Positions 46,440-55,600 of a stretch of 64,000 nt of DNA are shown piece by piece; the stretch's first letter is position 1; each line of letters starts with the position of its first letter. The DNA is from an uncultured Roseibium sp. GTDB taxonomy: Bacteria; Pseudomonadota; Alphaproteobacteria; Rhizobiales; Stappiaceae. The notes under the pieces were generated by a model that was not told the origin of the DNA, did not search any database, and worked only from the letters and a program-made list of their open reading frames with translations. The translations under genes and the position numbers were made by a program. The stretch is taken from NCBI RefSeq assembly GCF_947499295.1, contig NZ_CANMNP010000001.1, positions 372,001-436,000 of the forward strand, in the 5' to 3' direction.

Positions 46440-47318
46440 TCAGTTGATCAAGCCCGCATGTGCCATTGCATCCCTGACTTCTGTCCTTGCGCCTTCCGAT
46501 ATCGGAACAAGCGGCAAACGAAGTTCCTCATCGATCTTGCCGAGCAGCGACAATGCGTATTTCGACCCGCCCGGGCTCGGTTCGAGGAACAACGCGCGAT
46601 GCAAAGGAGCCAGTCGGTCTTGTAGCTCCAAGGCTTTCTTGTAGTCGCCTGCGAGCGTAGCTGCCTGGAATTCAGCGCACATACGCGGAGCAACATTGGC
46701 GGTTACGGATATGCAGCCGACGCCTCCGTGGGCGTTGAATGCAAGAGCAGAAATATCTTCGCCGGAAAGCTGAACGAATTCCGGGCCGCACAAATGCCGC
46801 TGACGGCTTGCCTTTGCCATGTCCGCAGTTGCGTCTTTGACACCTTTGATGTTTTGGCAGGTTTCGAAGAGCTCAGCCATTGTTTCCGGGGCCATGTCGA
46901 TGATGGAGCGACCCGGGATGTTGTAGATGAAGATCGGAATACCGACTGCATCATTGACCGCTTTGAAGTGCGCTTTCAAACCGGCTTGATTTGGCTTGTT
47001 GTAGTAAGGCGTTACGACAAGGATTGCATTGGCGCCCGCCTTTTCGGCATGCTGTGCAAAATCAATAGCTTCAGTGGTGTTGTTTGACCCAGCCCCGGCC
47101 ATCACAGGAACGCGGCCGGACGCTGCTTCGACACAGAGTTCAATCACACGCTTGTGCTCTTCATGAGTGAGCGTTGGGCTTTCACCTGTCGTGCCGACAG
47201 GAACAAGACCGGAGGAACCTTCCGAAATTTGCCAGTCGACAAAGTCCTGGAACCGTTTCTCGTCGAGCGCTCCATCCTTGAACGGCGTAATCAATGCTGG
47301 AATGGAGCCTTTGAACAT
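46440..47318 (-). CDS. dapA: 4-hydroxy-tetrahydrodipicolinate synthase
   Basis: DapA condenses pyruvate and aspartate semialdehyde in lysine and peptidoglycan precursor synthesis. The 292-residue protein has [18 protein letters not shown], the catalytic Tyr in [10 protein letters not shown] (about 131-140) and the Schiff-base Lys in [11 protein letters not shown] (about 157-167). Length and start ([13 protein letters not shown]) are typical. It precedes smpB, the usual order in this class. Confidence 0.95.
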   Translation of the reverse strand: MFKGSIPALITPFKDGALDEKRFQDFVDWQISEGSSGLVPVGTTGESPTLTHEEHKRVIELCVEAASGRVPVMAGAGSNNTTEAIDFAQHAEKAGANAILVVTPYYNKPNQAGLKAHFKAVNDAVGIPIFIYNIPGRSIIDMAPETMAELFETCQNIKGVKDATADMAKASRQRHLCGPEFVQLSGEDISALAFNAHGGVGCISVTANVAPRMCAEFQAATLAGDYKKALELQDRLAPLHRALFLEPSPGGSKYALSLLGKIDEELRLPLVPISEGARTEVRDAMAHAGLIN

Positions 47319-47676
47319 TTCGGTTTCCTCTTGAACGGTCTGGTCAGACTTTCCAGATCGTACACTTACTGTTTTGAATGGAGGCGCAACATACTCATCT
47401 GCACGTCAAGGAGCAATGCTTGCCGCACCATTCCCAGCCTGCAAAACAACTTTTCTTGCCGCAATTGGATACTTCCAACTCATCAGGCGGTCAAAAAATT
47501 CCGAACGATTTCCAAATGAATGGAAACCCCAGCCCGGTAAGGCGCAAATCACAACCAAATTTCACCTGAAAAGAGCGCGGTCCCATCGTTGGTCTTTCGT
47601 TTGTCTGCTGGCAACTTCATTGAAAGGTCATTATCTTTCGCGGCAAACAGAATTGGAAACCCAGCAGGAGACGCTC
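47319..47676. other. Upstream region of the hydrolase gene, no gene assigned
   Basis: 358 bases between the dapA start and the hydrolase start. The hydrolase reading frame is open backwards to 47374, but that stretch has a random amino-acid composition and no ribosome binding site at its start, so I treat it as non-coding leader. Promoters for dapA (minus) and the hydrolase (plus) should be here. No RNA structure was recognised. Confidence 0.45.
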
Positions 47677-48606
47677 ATGGCTTCCGTGCCGCAAGAAGCA
47701 CTGAATGGCGAGAATAATGATGATGCGCCTCAGCCCGACGAATTCTTCTGGAAGAGCCCTGATGGTTTGACGCTCGCTGGCAGAGAATGGCCACCATCTC
47801 CCAAGGCGAATGAAATGCACAAAGCACCCATACCTGTTCTCTGCCTGCCTGGCCTTTCCAGAAATACCCGTGATTTCAATGAGATTTCCAATTTCCTTCA
47901 AAGAAAGGGACATCGCGTTATCGCGCTCGACTATCGCGGGCGGGGACAAAGCGATTGGGATCCGGATTGGCAAAACTATGCTCTTCCGATCGAGGAAAAG
48001 GATATCGACGCCGCCATTGACCACCTCAAGTTAAAACGTTTTGCGTTGTTTGGAACATCTCGTGGTGGCCTTCATGCGCTCGTTTTGGGCCTTCGCTACC
48101 CGGCAGATCGTATGGCAGCGGTCATCTTCAACGATGTTGGACCTCATATCGAAATGCGCGCAATCCACCGCATTGCAGCAACACTTGGTCACAACATGAC
48201 CAGCGCCACTCTTGACGGGATCGCAGATGTGCTTACACGAACACTTGGACCACAGTTTCCGGTGTTCGGAAAAGAAGACTGGCTAAAAATGGCGACGCAA
48301 CTGGCCTCCGAACGCAATGGCGAGTTTGTTATGGACTATGATCCGGCACTCGCACGCCAGTTTGCAAGTCTGGACGATGCCGCTCCGGTTCCAGATCTCT
48401 GGCCTCTTTACGAAAACCTGTCAGACAGACCAGTTTTGATCCTGCGGGGTGAGCATTCAGATCTCCTGAGCACCGAAACATGCAAACGCATGCTCGATGT
48501 GCACCCCAACTCTCAGCTCAAAACGATCAATGGCCAGGGACACGCCCCGGTTCTCTGGGAACCGGACACTCACGAGACCGTCGCAGAATTTCTGAGCACG
48601 ATCTGA
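47677..48606 (+). CDS. Alpha/beta hydrolase
   Basis: A 309-residue alpha/beta-hydrolase. The oxyanion strand is PVLCLPGLSRNTRDF, the nucleophile elbow is FALFGTSRGGLHAL (Ser about 128), an acidic residue is near VLILRGEHSDLLS, and the catalytic His is in NGQGHAPVLWEPD. AGGAG lies 6 bases before the ATG at 47677. Relatives include esterases, haloperoxidase-like enzymes and C-C hydrolases; the substrate is unknown. It ends before a terminator shared with the porin gene. Confidence 0.87.
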   Translation: MASVPQEALNGENNDDAPQPDEFFWKSPDGLTLAGREWPPSPKANEMHKAPIPVLCLPGLSRNTRDFNEISNFLQRKGHRVIALDYRGRGQSDWDPDWQNYALPIEEKDIDAAIDHLKLKRFALFGTSRGGLHALVLGLRYPADRMAAVIFNDVGPHIEMRAIHRIAATLGHNMTSATLDGIADVLTRTLGPQFPVFGKEDWLKMATQLASERNGEFVMDYDPALARQFASLDDAAPVPDLWPLYENLSDRPVLILRGEHSDLLSTETCKRMLDVHPNSQLKTINGQGHAPVLWEPDTHETVAEFLSTI

Positions 48607-48712
48607 GTTCTATTCCGGTCGGCAGGACCAAATTCGCGTAGATCTGTTACGCAATGCCATCTGACTGGAAGAGATCTGCACAGACTGGTTTTGATCAAAC
48701 GTTCAAACAAAA

Positions 48713-48740
48713 AGAAACCCGGCGTTTCCGCCGGGTTTCT
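48713..48740. terminator. Bidirectional terminator between hydrolase and porin genes
   Basis: A perfect 12-bp stem (AGAAACCCGGCG / CGCCGGGTTTCT) with loop TTTC, A-rich on the left and T-containing on the right. It serves the convergent hydrolase (+) and porin (-) genes. Confidence 0.85.
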
Positions 48741-48764
48741 CATCAAACCTCGAGAGAGGGTTGA

Positions 48765-49928
48765 TTAGAAGGTGCGCTGCAGGCGAACACCGAAGAGGAG
48801 TTCGTCAACATCGGAACCAGTGTTCGGGTCAGTGTTGGCGTAACCAACGTCAGCACCCATGATGAAGCCAGATACCGGCTCCCACTGTACGGAACCATCG
48901 ATCGCCCAACGGGAGAAGTCGGTGAAGCCGTTAGCCTGATCGACGTCCATGTAAGAACCGTCGAGTGCCAGACCGATAGTGGAAGTTGCCTGGACGTATG
49001 CACCAGCTGACAGGGAGTAACCAGTGGAAGTACCGCTAGTTGCGCCGAAGTCAGAAACAGTCACGCCGCCTTCAGTGCTGCCTGCACCGATGTAGGACAG
49101 AGCGCCGTCAGCATAGAAGCCCTGGAAGTAGATGTTCGAACCGGAGTTGATCATCGGCAGGTTGAACTTCACACCAGCGCCGATTGCCCAACCGAGCTGA
49201 TCGTCAGCACCGTTGTTGGTTGCGCCAGTCTGGTGAGCAGCAGCTGTGCTCGGGTAAACCTGGTGCAGAGCACCGGACAGCTGTGCAGAACCCCAGCCCT
49301 GGGAAACGCCAAGAGCAGCAACGACGTCCGGCATGCGGGTGCCGCCGTAAGAACCGACCTGACGGCCAGCCTGATCTTCAAGAGCGATCGTAGCGGAGAA
49401 ACCGTTGCCGAAAGCTGCTGTGTAAGCGATCTGGTTCAGAGTTTCATCGGACCAGTCACGACCAACAACACCGACGAAAGCCTGACCGGTGAAGATGTCG
49501 AAGTTAGAACCGAGGTAACCAGCTGTGAGGCCGCCCCACTGGATGTAAGTGGAACCGAAGTCGAATACTTCGACGTCGTTGTCTACACGCTGAGACAGCT
49601 CAACATATGCACGCAGAGTACCGAACTCGGTTGCTGTACGAGCGTCGAGGTACAGGTAACCCTGTGTACGCCAGGAGTAACCGTCAGAGTCGCGAGTGCC
49701 CCAGTTACCATCGTCGAGAACGTTGTTCACGATGAACTGAGTACGAACACGGCCACCAACACGCAGGCAGGTTTCTGTGCCCGGGATGTAGTAGAAGCGT
49801 GCGCCGTATGCGTCACAGATACGAACGTAGTCGACCGGCTCCGGAGCAACCGGAAGATCGGCAGCCTGAGCGGTGGCAGCAGTTGCAACTGCAGCAGCGC
49901 CGAGCATCATGCCCTTAAAGAGTTTCAT
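48765..49928 (-). CDS. Outer membrane porin, Omp2b family
   Basis: A 387-residue 16-stranded-type general porin of the alphaproteobacterial Omp2b family. The signal peptide MKLFKGMMLGAAAVATAATA ends with AQA before ADLPVAPEPVDYVRICDAYG, the conserved mature start. CDAYGARFYYIPGTETCLRVGGRVR carries the two conserved cysteines. The last residue is Phe (LFGVRLQRTF), needed for outer-membrane insertion. GGAGGT lies before the ATG; an in-frame extension to 50120 is not real. Codon use looks biased toward a few codons, as expected for an abundant protein. It is monocistronic. Confidence 0.93.
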   Translation of the reverse strand: MKLFKGMMLGAAAVATAATAQAADLPVAPEPVDYVRICDAYGARFYYIPGTETCLRVGGRVRTQFIVNNVLDDGNWGTRDSDGYSWRTQGYLYLDARTATEFGTLRAYVELSQRVDNDVEVFDFGSTYIQWGGLTAGYLGSNFDIFTGQAFVGVVGRDWSDETLNQIAYTAAFGNGFSATIALEDQAGRQVGSYGGTRMPDVVAALGVSQGWGSAQLSGALHQVYPSTAAAHQTGATNNGADDQLGWAIGAGVKFNLPMINSGSNIYFQGFYADGALSYIGAGSTEGGVTVSDFGATSGTSTGYSLSAGAYVQATSTIGLALDGSYMDVDQANGFTDFSRWAIDGSVQWEPVSGFIMGADVGYANTDPNTGSDVDELLFGVRLQRTF

Positions 49929-50436
49929 TTTTGACCTCCAATCAGTCATATCAATCGGTACTAAACAGAAGCACCATTGTCCCCGCGAATTATGTCTGTG
50001 TTTGCTACCGACCGGAGGTTGGACGTCCGAGGTGTGCAAACCAGTGCGGCGCGAAGCCGCTCGCAAATGTGACCATACGCATCCAGCATCGCGGTTCAAC
50101 ACAGAATGCGGTTCCCCCAACCCTCTGAGCCTGTTTTCAAAAACCGGTGTTGCGCGAATGTCACAAAATCGGTGGTGAAATTTAGGAACTGTTAGGAAAT
50201 AGGCGCGGTTCCGCCCCTAAAATGGGTTTTCAATGAGCAAGGCTTCTAAGGTGGTTTCGGGATTTTCGGTCAATGCGGGGAATCGAATCCGCTTCAAACA
50301 GGCCATCGTCACCCACGGGAACCACACGAACAGAGCCAGAGCGATTCACGCAGCAACACAATTGGCTGTCTCAGAATCAGAAAGCCGCGCAGTCCTCGGA
50401 TCGAACGGGTTCATAAGTTGCGCGTGACACCAGCGG
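49929..50436. other. Long porin upstream region, no gene seen
   Basis: 508 bases between porin and pbpC, both on the minus strand. Short open frames here lack ribosome binding sites. The part nearest the porin should be a long leader and promoter, as abundant porins are often controlled at this level by small RNAs and response regulators, but no specific site was identified. A sequence resembling a T-arm near 50278-50296 is not part of a tRNA. Confidence 0.5.
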
Positions 50437-52578
50437 CTATCGAAGCAGAACCGTCACCTTGTCACTGTGACCTGATCTGTCCAGAACGGTCACCTCGGTA
50501 AAGCCTGGTCCATCCGGTTGCCAGACCAGCTGTTGGCGACGCATTTTTTCCGGCAATGGCCGTCCATTGATCAAGACCGAATAAGGTGCCTTGCCCCCTT
50601 TCAGCTTCACCACCAAAGGCTGAACCTGCAAACTTGGCACCCCGTTCCTGGTTAAGCCCAGGTCCAGCTCCGCGCCGTCCGGCGGAAAGGCGATGCGAAG
50701 ACCTTGGTTTCTAGAATCGCGGTGTTGAGAATCTGGCAATCGCGCATACCGCAAAGGCACGGGCACTTCGCGTTGCGCTAGCCGGGCGACGTCTGCCGGG
50801 GCATCTCGCATCGGAACTCTATCAGGCCCCAGCTTCTGAAAGACCTCAAACAAGATAGGGACCGCCGCTGAAGCGCCGGTTTGACCAGGCACCGGCGTGC
50901 CATCCGGTCGACCAACCCAAACGGCCACAACATAACGACCGTCAAATCCTGCCGCCCAGGCATCCCGGTATCCGTAAGCCGTCCCGGTCTTATAGGCGAT
51001 GTGAGAAGTCTCGGCGCTTTGTGTCTGAGGAAGACCTGTCAAAATATCGCTGACCATCCAGGATGCTTTCCCGGACAGGAACCTCTGTGTTCCCTGAACA
51101 CTGCTTTCAGCCTTGCAATCTGTTCGGCAGGTCGTGAGTTCAATGGGAACTCCTCCCCTTGCCAACGCTGCATAAGCCTGGGCCAGGTCCTTCAGAGTGA
51201 TGCCAACCCCACCCAGACTGATCGCAAGACCTGGGGCAACATCCCTCTTCAGCACAGGACGAACACCTGCACGTTTCAAACGCGCGATCAACCGTGCCGG
51301 ACCGACCGCCTCGAGCAACTGAACGGCCGGAGTATTGAGCGACAGCTGTAATGCTTCACGCAATGTGACGGTGCCTTGATAGGCCTGATCGAAGTTTGTC
51401 GGCTGATAGCCGCTGATATCGATTGCCCGGTCCACGATAAGGCTTTGAGGCAATCCGATGCCTTCTTCAAATGCGAGTCCGTAAATAAAGGGCTTGAGGG
51501 TCGAGCCTGGTGAGCGGACAGCTCGTGTCATATCCACGTGCCCGAGACGCCCGCCGTTGAGCATATCCGGAGCACCGATCCGGGCGACGATCTCGCCACT
51601 TTGATGATCTGCGACAATAATCGACGCCGAAATTGGCGCCGGTAATGCCGTCACCTTTCGGCGTGCCAGTTTTTCAAGTGCAGCCTGAAGATCTCTGTCC
51701 AGGGTCAGATTGTGCTCGGACCGGGCCGGATTGCCGGATCGTGCTTCCCTGCTCTCGTGAGGGGCCAGAAACGGCATGTCGTATCGCCTGGCGCGAACAG
51801 GCTCGGCCATCGCCGACACCGTTTCGTCCCTGGTTAGGACGCCTGCCTCAAGCGCTCGCCTCAACACTCTGTTGCGGGCTTTCATTGCATTTTCAGCAAA
51901 GCGGTCCGGACGCCGGGCTTCAGGGCTTTGCGGGAGAGCGACCAGCAGGGCGGCCTGCGCCGGCGTCAACCGCTTAGGTTCCTTGCCAAACCATGTCAGG
52001 CTTGCAGCCCGCACCCCCTCAAGGTTGCCACCGAACGGAGCCCTGAGCGCGTAAAAGTGCAGGATGTCTTCTTTTGAATAGGCCTGCTCGAGCTGCACTG
52101 CTTTCAAAAACTGCTCGTATTTGCGCTTCAGCGACCGTGTCGGTCTTTCGTCCAGCAACCTGGCAACCTGCATCGTCAAAGTGGAGCCACCGGAAACAAT
52201 TTGCCCCTGGCGCAAGCTTGCAAGTACCGAGCGCAACAGAGCCCTGACGTCGATCCCGTTGTGCCGGTGGAAGCGCTGGTCTTCGAATGCGAGCAGCATC
52301 TTGATGTAAAGCGGGTCGAGGTTTTCAAGTTCGACCGGTAGCCGCCATTTGTCATCAAGGCTGGTAAAGGCCCTCAGAAGCCTGTCCTGCCTGTCCAGCA
52401 CGACAACAGAAAGCGGCAGGTCACCCACTGCCGGCAATGGCGGCAAGGCTCGATAGTCGGCCTGGACTTTCAAAATCCCGCACATCGCGAGTGACGCAAC
52501 ACCGATGCTGGCAGCAACAAACCGCTGCCCGGCTTTGCGCCAGGTTTGTCGATGGCGAACGTTAAGCAAGCCAGGCAT
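50437..52578 (-). CDS. pbpC: Penicillin-binding protein 1C
   Basis: A 713-residue bifunctional peptidoglycan synthase. After an N-terminal anchor (FVAASIGVASLAMCGIL) comes the glycosyltransferase domain with EDQRFHRHNGIDVRAL and SGGSTLTMQVARLL (about 95-140), then the transpeptidase domain with SPGSTLKPFIYGLAFEEG (Ser nucleophile in STLK), a KTGTAYGYRDAWAAGF motif, and a C-terminal BiPBP_C domain from about residue 620. It follows the alpha-2-macroglobulin gene by 30 bases, the classic bacterial pairing in which the macroglobulin is thought to guard the periplasm where PBP1C repairs peptidoglycan. Confidence 0.95.
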   Translation of the reverse strand: MPGLLNVRHRQTWRKAGQRFVAASIGVASLAMCGILKVQADYRALPPLPAVGDLPLSVVVLDRQDRLLRAFTSLDDKWRLPVELENLDPLYIKMLLAFEDQRFHRHNGIDVRALLRSVLASLRQGQIVSGGSTLTMQVARLLDERPTRSLKRKYEQFLKAVQLEQAYSKEDILHFYALRAPFGGNLEGVRAASLTWFGKEPKRLTPAQAALLVALPQSPEARRPDRFAENAMKARNRVLRRALEAGVLTRDETVSAMAEPVRARRYDMPFLAPHESREARSGNPARSEHNLTLDRDLQAALEKLARRKVTALPAPISASIIVADHQSGEIVARIGAPDMLNGGRLGHVDMTRAVRSPGSTLKPFIYGLAFEEGIGLPQSLIVDRAIDISGYQPTNFDQAYQGTVTLREALQLSLNTPAVQLLEAVGPARLIARLKRAGVRPVLKRDVAPGLAISLGGVGITLKDLAQAYAALARGGVPIELTTCRTDCKAESSVQGTQRFLSGKASWMVSDILTGLPQTQSAETSHIAYKTGTAYGYRDAWAAGFDGRYVVAVWVGRPDGTPVPGQTGASAAVPILFEVFQKLGPDRVPMRDAPADVARLAQREVPVPLRYARLPDSQHRDSRNQGLRIAFPPDGAELDLGLTRNGVPSLQVQPLVVKLKGGKAPYSVLINGRPLPEKMRRQQLVWQPDGPGFTEVTVLDRSGHSDKVTVLLR

Positions 52579-52608
52579 GTTCCTATCGCCCTGCCGCCAA
52601 TGACTTTG

Positions 52609-55600
52609 TCACCTTGTTGGGCCCAGAACGGTGAAGCGGCCTGTTGCCGTGACCGCTCGGCGATCCGGCCGGTACATATCCTCAACGGACGCCGGCGGGT
52701 GAGCAAATTCACCCGGCGTTGCCGCGCGCGCCAGATAGGCAAAACTCATTTCCTGACCATTTTGCCGTGTCTGGTCGATCGCAACTTCGAACCTGTCACT
52801 ATAAAAAGCACTGTGCTCCGGCCGATCAATCATCGAAAGGAAAGACAGGCCACCGAGATCGCCTGAACGGACAAGTCTGGGATTGTCGATCGCCAGTCCC
52901 GCAGGCAACCTGTCAACCACCATCAACCGGCCCGGCTGATCAGTCAGCGCACGAACTGTGACGACGACGGCAACACGGGTGTTTACGGGGACAGCTGAAG
53001 TATCGATCTCATTGCCGTCGAGATCATAGATCTTCCGTTCGACCGCGTAGTCCGTGCCTCCTGCAGGTTCCGGCGTCAGAGGCTGTCCTGCAACCGAGAC
53101 AAGCAGATCTGTTTCATCGGCACCGTTGTTAGTAACATTGACGGGAGTGTTGGAAATGGCGTCGCCCGCAAACGACCATGCCAATCGGCCGGGCGTTTCA
53201 TTTCCATCAACGGATATCCGGGCCTCTTCAGCCGACTGGTTCAATGCCTGGGCTGCAAGCAGCAGCCAGGCCATATCCTGGGTCGAGCGTCCACCCGTTC
53301 GTGCCTGCGCTGATTTCAGCGCAGCCAATGCATCTTCCTTCAGTTTTTCTCCCATCGAGGCCGAGACCACGTAGTCGGTGACACCTGCACTGTCACGCAG
53401 GATTGACCCGTAGTCGGACCGGTAAGTCTGCTTCTTCTCGCGCGGAAGTGCCGAGATCGCGGCAAGAAAACCCGTCGCAGCCCGTTCCTGCTCACCATAG
53501 AGGGCAAGGCTTGCGGCCACCTGAGCCTTGGCAAGCGGCGTGGCGAAGCTTTGCAGCTTCGCATCGAGGTAATAGCGAAGGTCGCCCATGGAAGCCCGTC
53601 CGTTCCGCGCCAGGACATAGAGCGAATAAGCAATGCCCTCGCCGCCGTCCTGGAAATCGGAAGCATATGCCAACTGGTTCTCCAGATTGTCGAGCGAGGT
53701 CGTGAAGGCAAGATCAGGAACCCGGTAGCCTTTCTCTTTTGCGCGCGTCAGGAAATCTGTGACATAGGCATCCAGCCAGGTATCGCCGTCGCCATAGCTG
53801 TTCCAAAGCCCGAAATCACCGGATGCGGATTGGTTGGCCAAAACTGCGGCTATCGCCTTCACGACACGTTCCCGGATGGCACTGTCACCACCAAGGCCGG
53901 CCGCTTCCGCCACTTCACTCAGATAGAGCAAGGGCAATGCGCGGCTTGTCGTCTGTTCGGTACAGCCATAGGGATACCGATCGAGCGCCGCCAGCAATCC
54001 TGCAATATCAATGCTTGCAGCGCCGCCGGCACTCAGCGTGACATCGACCGTGTCAGCGCGCAAACCGTCAAACGTGTCCGGGCTGAGTGTCAAACTGCCA
54101 CCGGACGCCAGCTGAAACGATGATCTGCGAACCACTTCAGGCTGAGTATCCTTCACGTCCAGACCGAGGCGTTTGACATATACCTTGCCGTCGGGCCCCG
54201 TAAGCGAGGCGACAATTTCCGATCTGATGGGGGATGACCCGGCAGACACAGGCAGAAGCGAAAGTGTCTTCTTGCCGGTTTCAAGATCAATGGTGCGTGT
54301 CTGACGGTCAGTGCCGCCTTCAAGTGCCAATCCATCGGCAACGGAAACGTCCAGTTCATAGGAGCCGGACACGCCGTCGACATTGTCAATTTCAAGTGCG
54401 AGACGCGATTGATCGCCGGGTGCAAGGAATGCCGGTGCGCTTGCAGTCATCACGACCGGTGAGCGGACCTCAACTTCCTGGTCCGCGTGGCCAACGCCGT
54501 CCTTGCTCCAGGCAACCGCCATGAGTTTGAGGGCACCGTTGAATGCCGGCACATCGAACGAAACAGTGACTTCACCGTCCGCGCCAACTTCAACCAGACC
54601 GGAAAACAAAGCAACCGGTTCATCATCAGGCGGCGGCGCATCCAGGCGCAGGGCCATGGCATCGCCGCCCGACCTCACCCGGCCAAGCGTGCCGGCAGTC
54701 CGGTCAATAAGCTGACCATAAAGATCTCTGATATCCGTGCCGAGACGACGTTGGCCGAAATACCATTTTTCCGGATCCGGCGTCTCGAATGCAGTCAGGT
54801 TCAAAATACCGACATCCACCGCCGCGACAGTGACATAAGCTTGCGTACCTGCCTGAAGATTGGCCAGTTTGATCGGTACATCCAACGTCGTTTCCGGCAG
54901 GATCCTATCGGGCGCTGAAAGCTCTACATCAATTGCGCGCGCACCTGGATCGACTTTCAGCCAGGACAGGCCCATTGAACGCGAAGGCATCCGGTTCTGA
55001 TCGAGGTCCATGGGCCTATAGAGACTTGCCGTGACATAGGCGCCAGCACCCCAGTCATCGCTGACAGGTATCTCGACTTCCGTTTCAGCCGCGTCGACTT
55101 CAATCGATCGGCTGGATACAAGCCCGCCGGAAACCACATTAATGACGGCAATCCCTGACGTTTGAGGCTTCAGCCTGAGCTTTGCGGTGTCGCCGGGCCT
55201 GTAAGAACTCTTGTCGAGGCCGACATCCAGATAGTCTGGTGTCTCCGAAGTCGCATCTGCTGTGTACCAACCAGCATCGAACGTTACAGAGCTTGAGGTT
55301 TGCAAATCACCACCGCCCTGGATGTCGAGACTGTACTCACCCCACTCAACCGGGAGCGACAACCGTGCCGGCTGTCCGGCCAGGACGTCAAGATAACCGC
55401 TGGACACACGCCGTGTCGTGGTGATCGGCTCATAATTCCACCGACCGTCAACACGGTACCACTGGTATCGACGATCTACTTTCGAAAGCGTCCAGGTGAG
55501 ACCTTCCGCGCTTTGTTCCGCGCCATCGCCATTGACCACGATGACTGTGAAGTCCGCAGGTCCGCCTTCATCGACACCGCCATCGAAGGCGGGCTTGATT

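Noticed and set aside
47374-47676. N-terminal extension of the alpha/beta hydrolase by 101 codons.
   Set aside because: A strong AGGAG site marks the ATG at 47677 and the extension has random composition without a signal peptide.
50270-50300. Sequence resembling a tRNA T-arm (GCGGATTCGATT on the minus strand).
   Set aside because: No matching acceptor stem, D-arm or anticodon arm could be built around it.
50233-50427. A 64-codon plus-strand frame upstream of the porin gene.
   Set aside because: No ribosome binding site, no family features and low-complexity-like composition.
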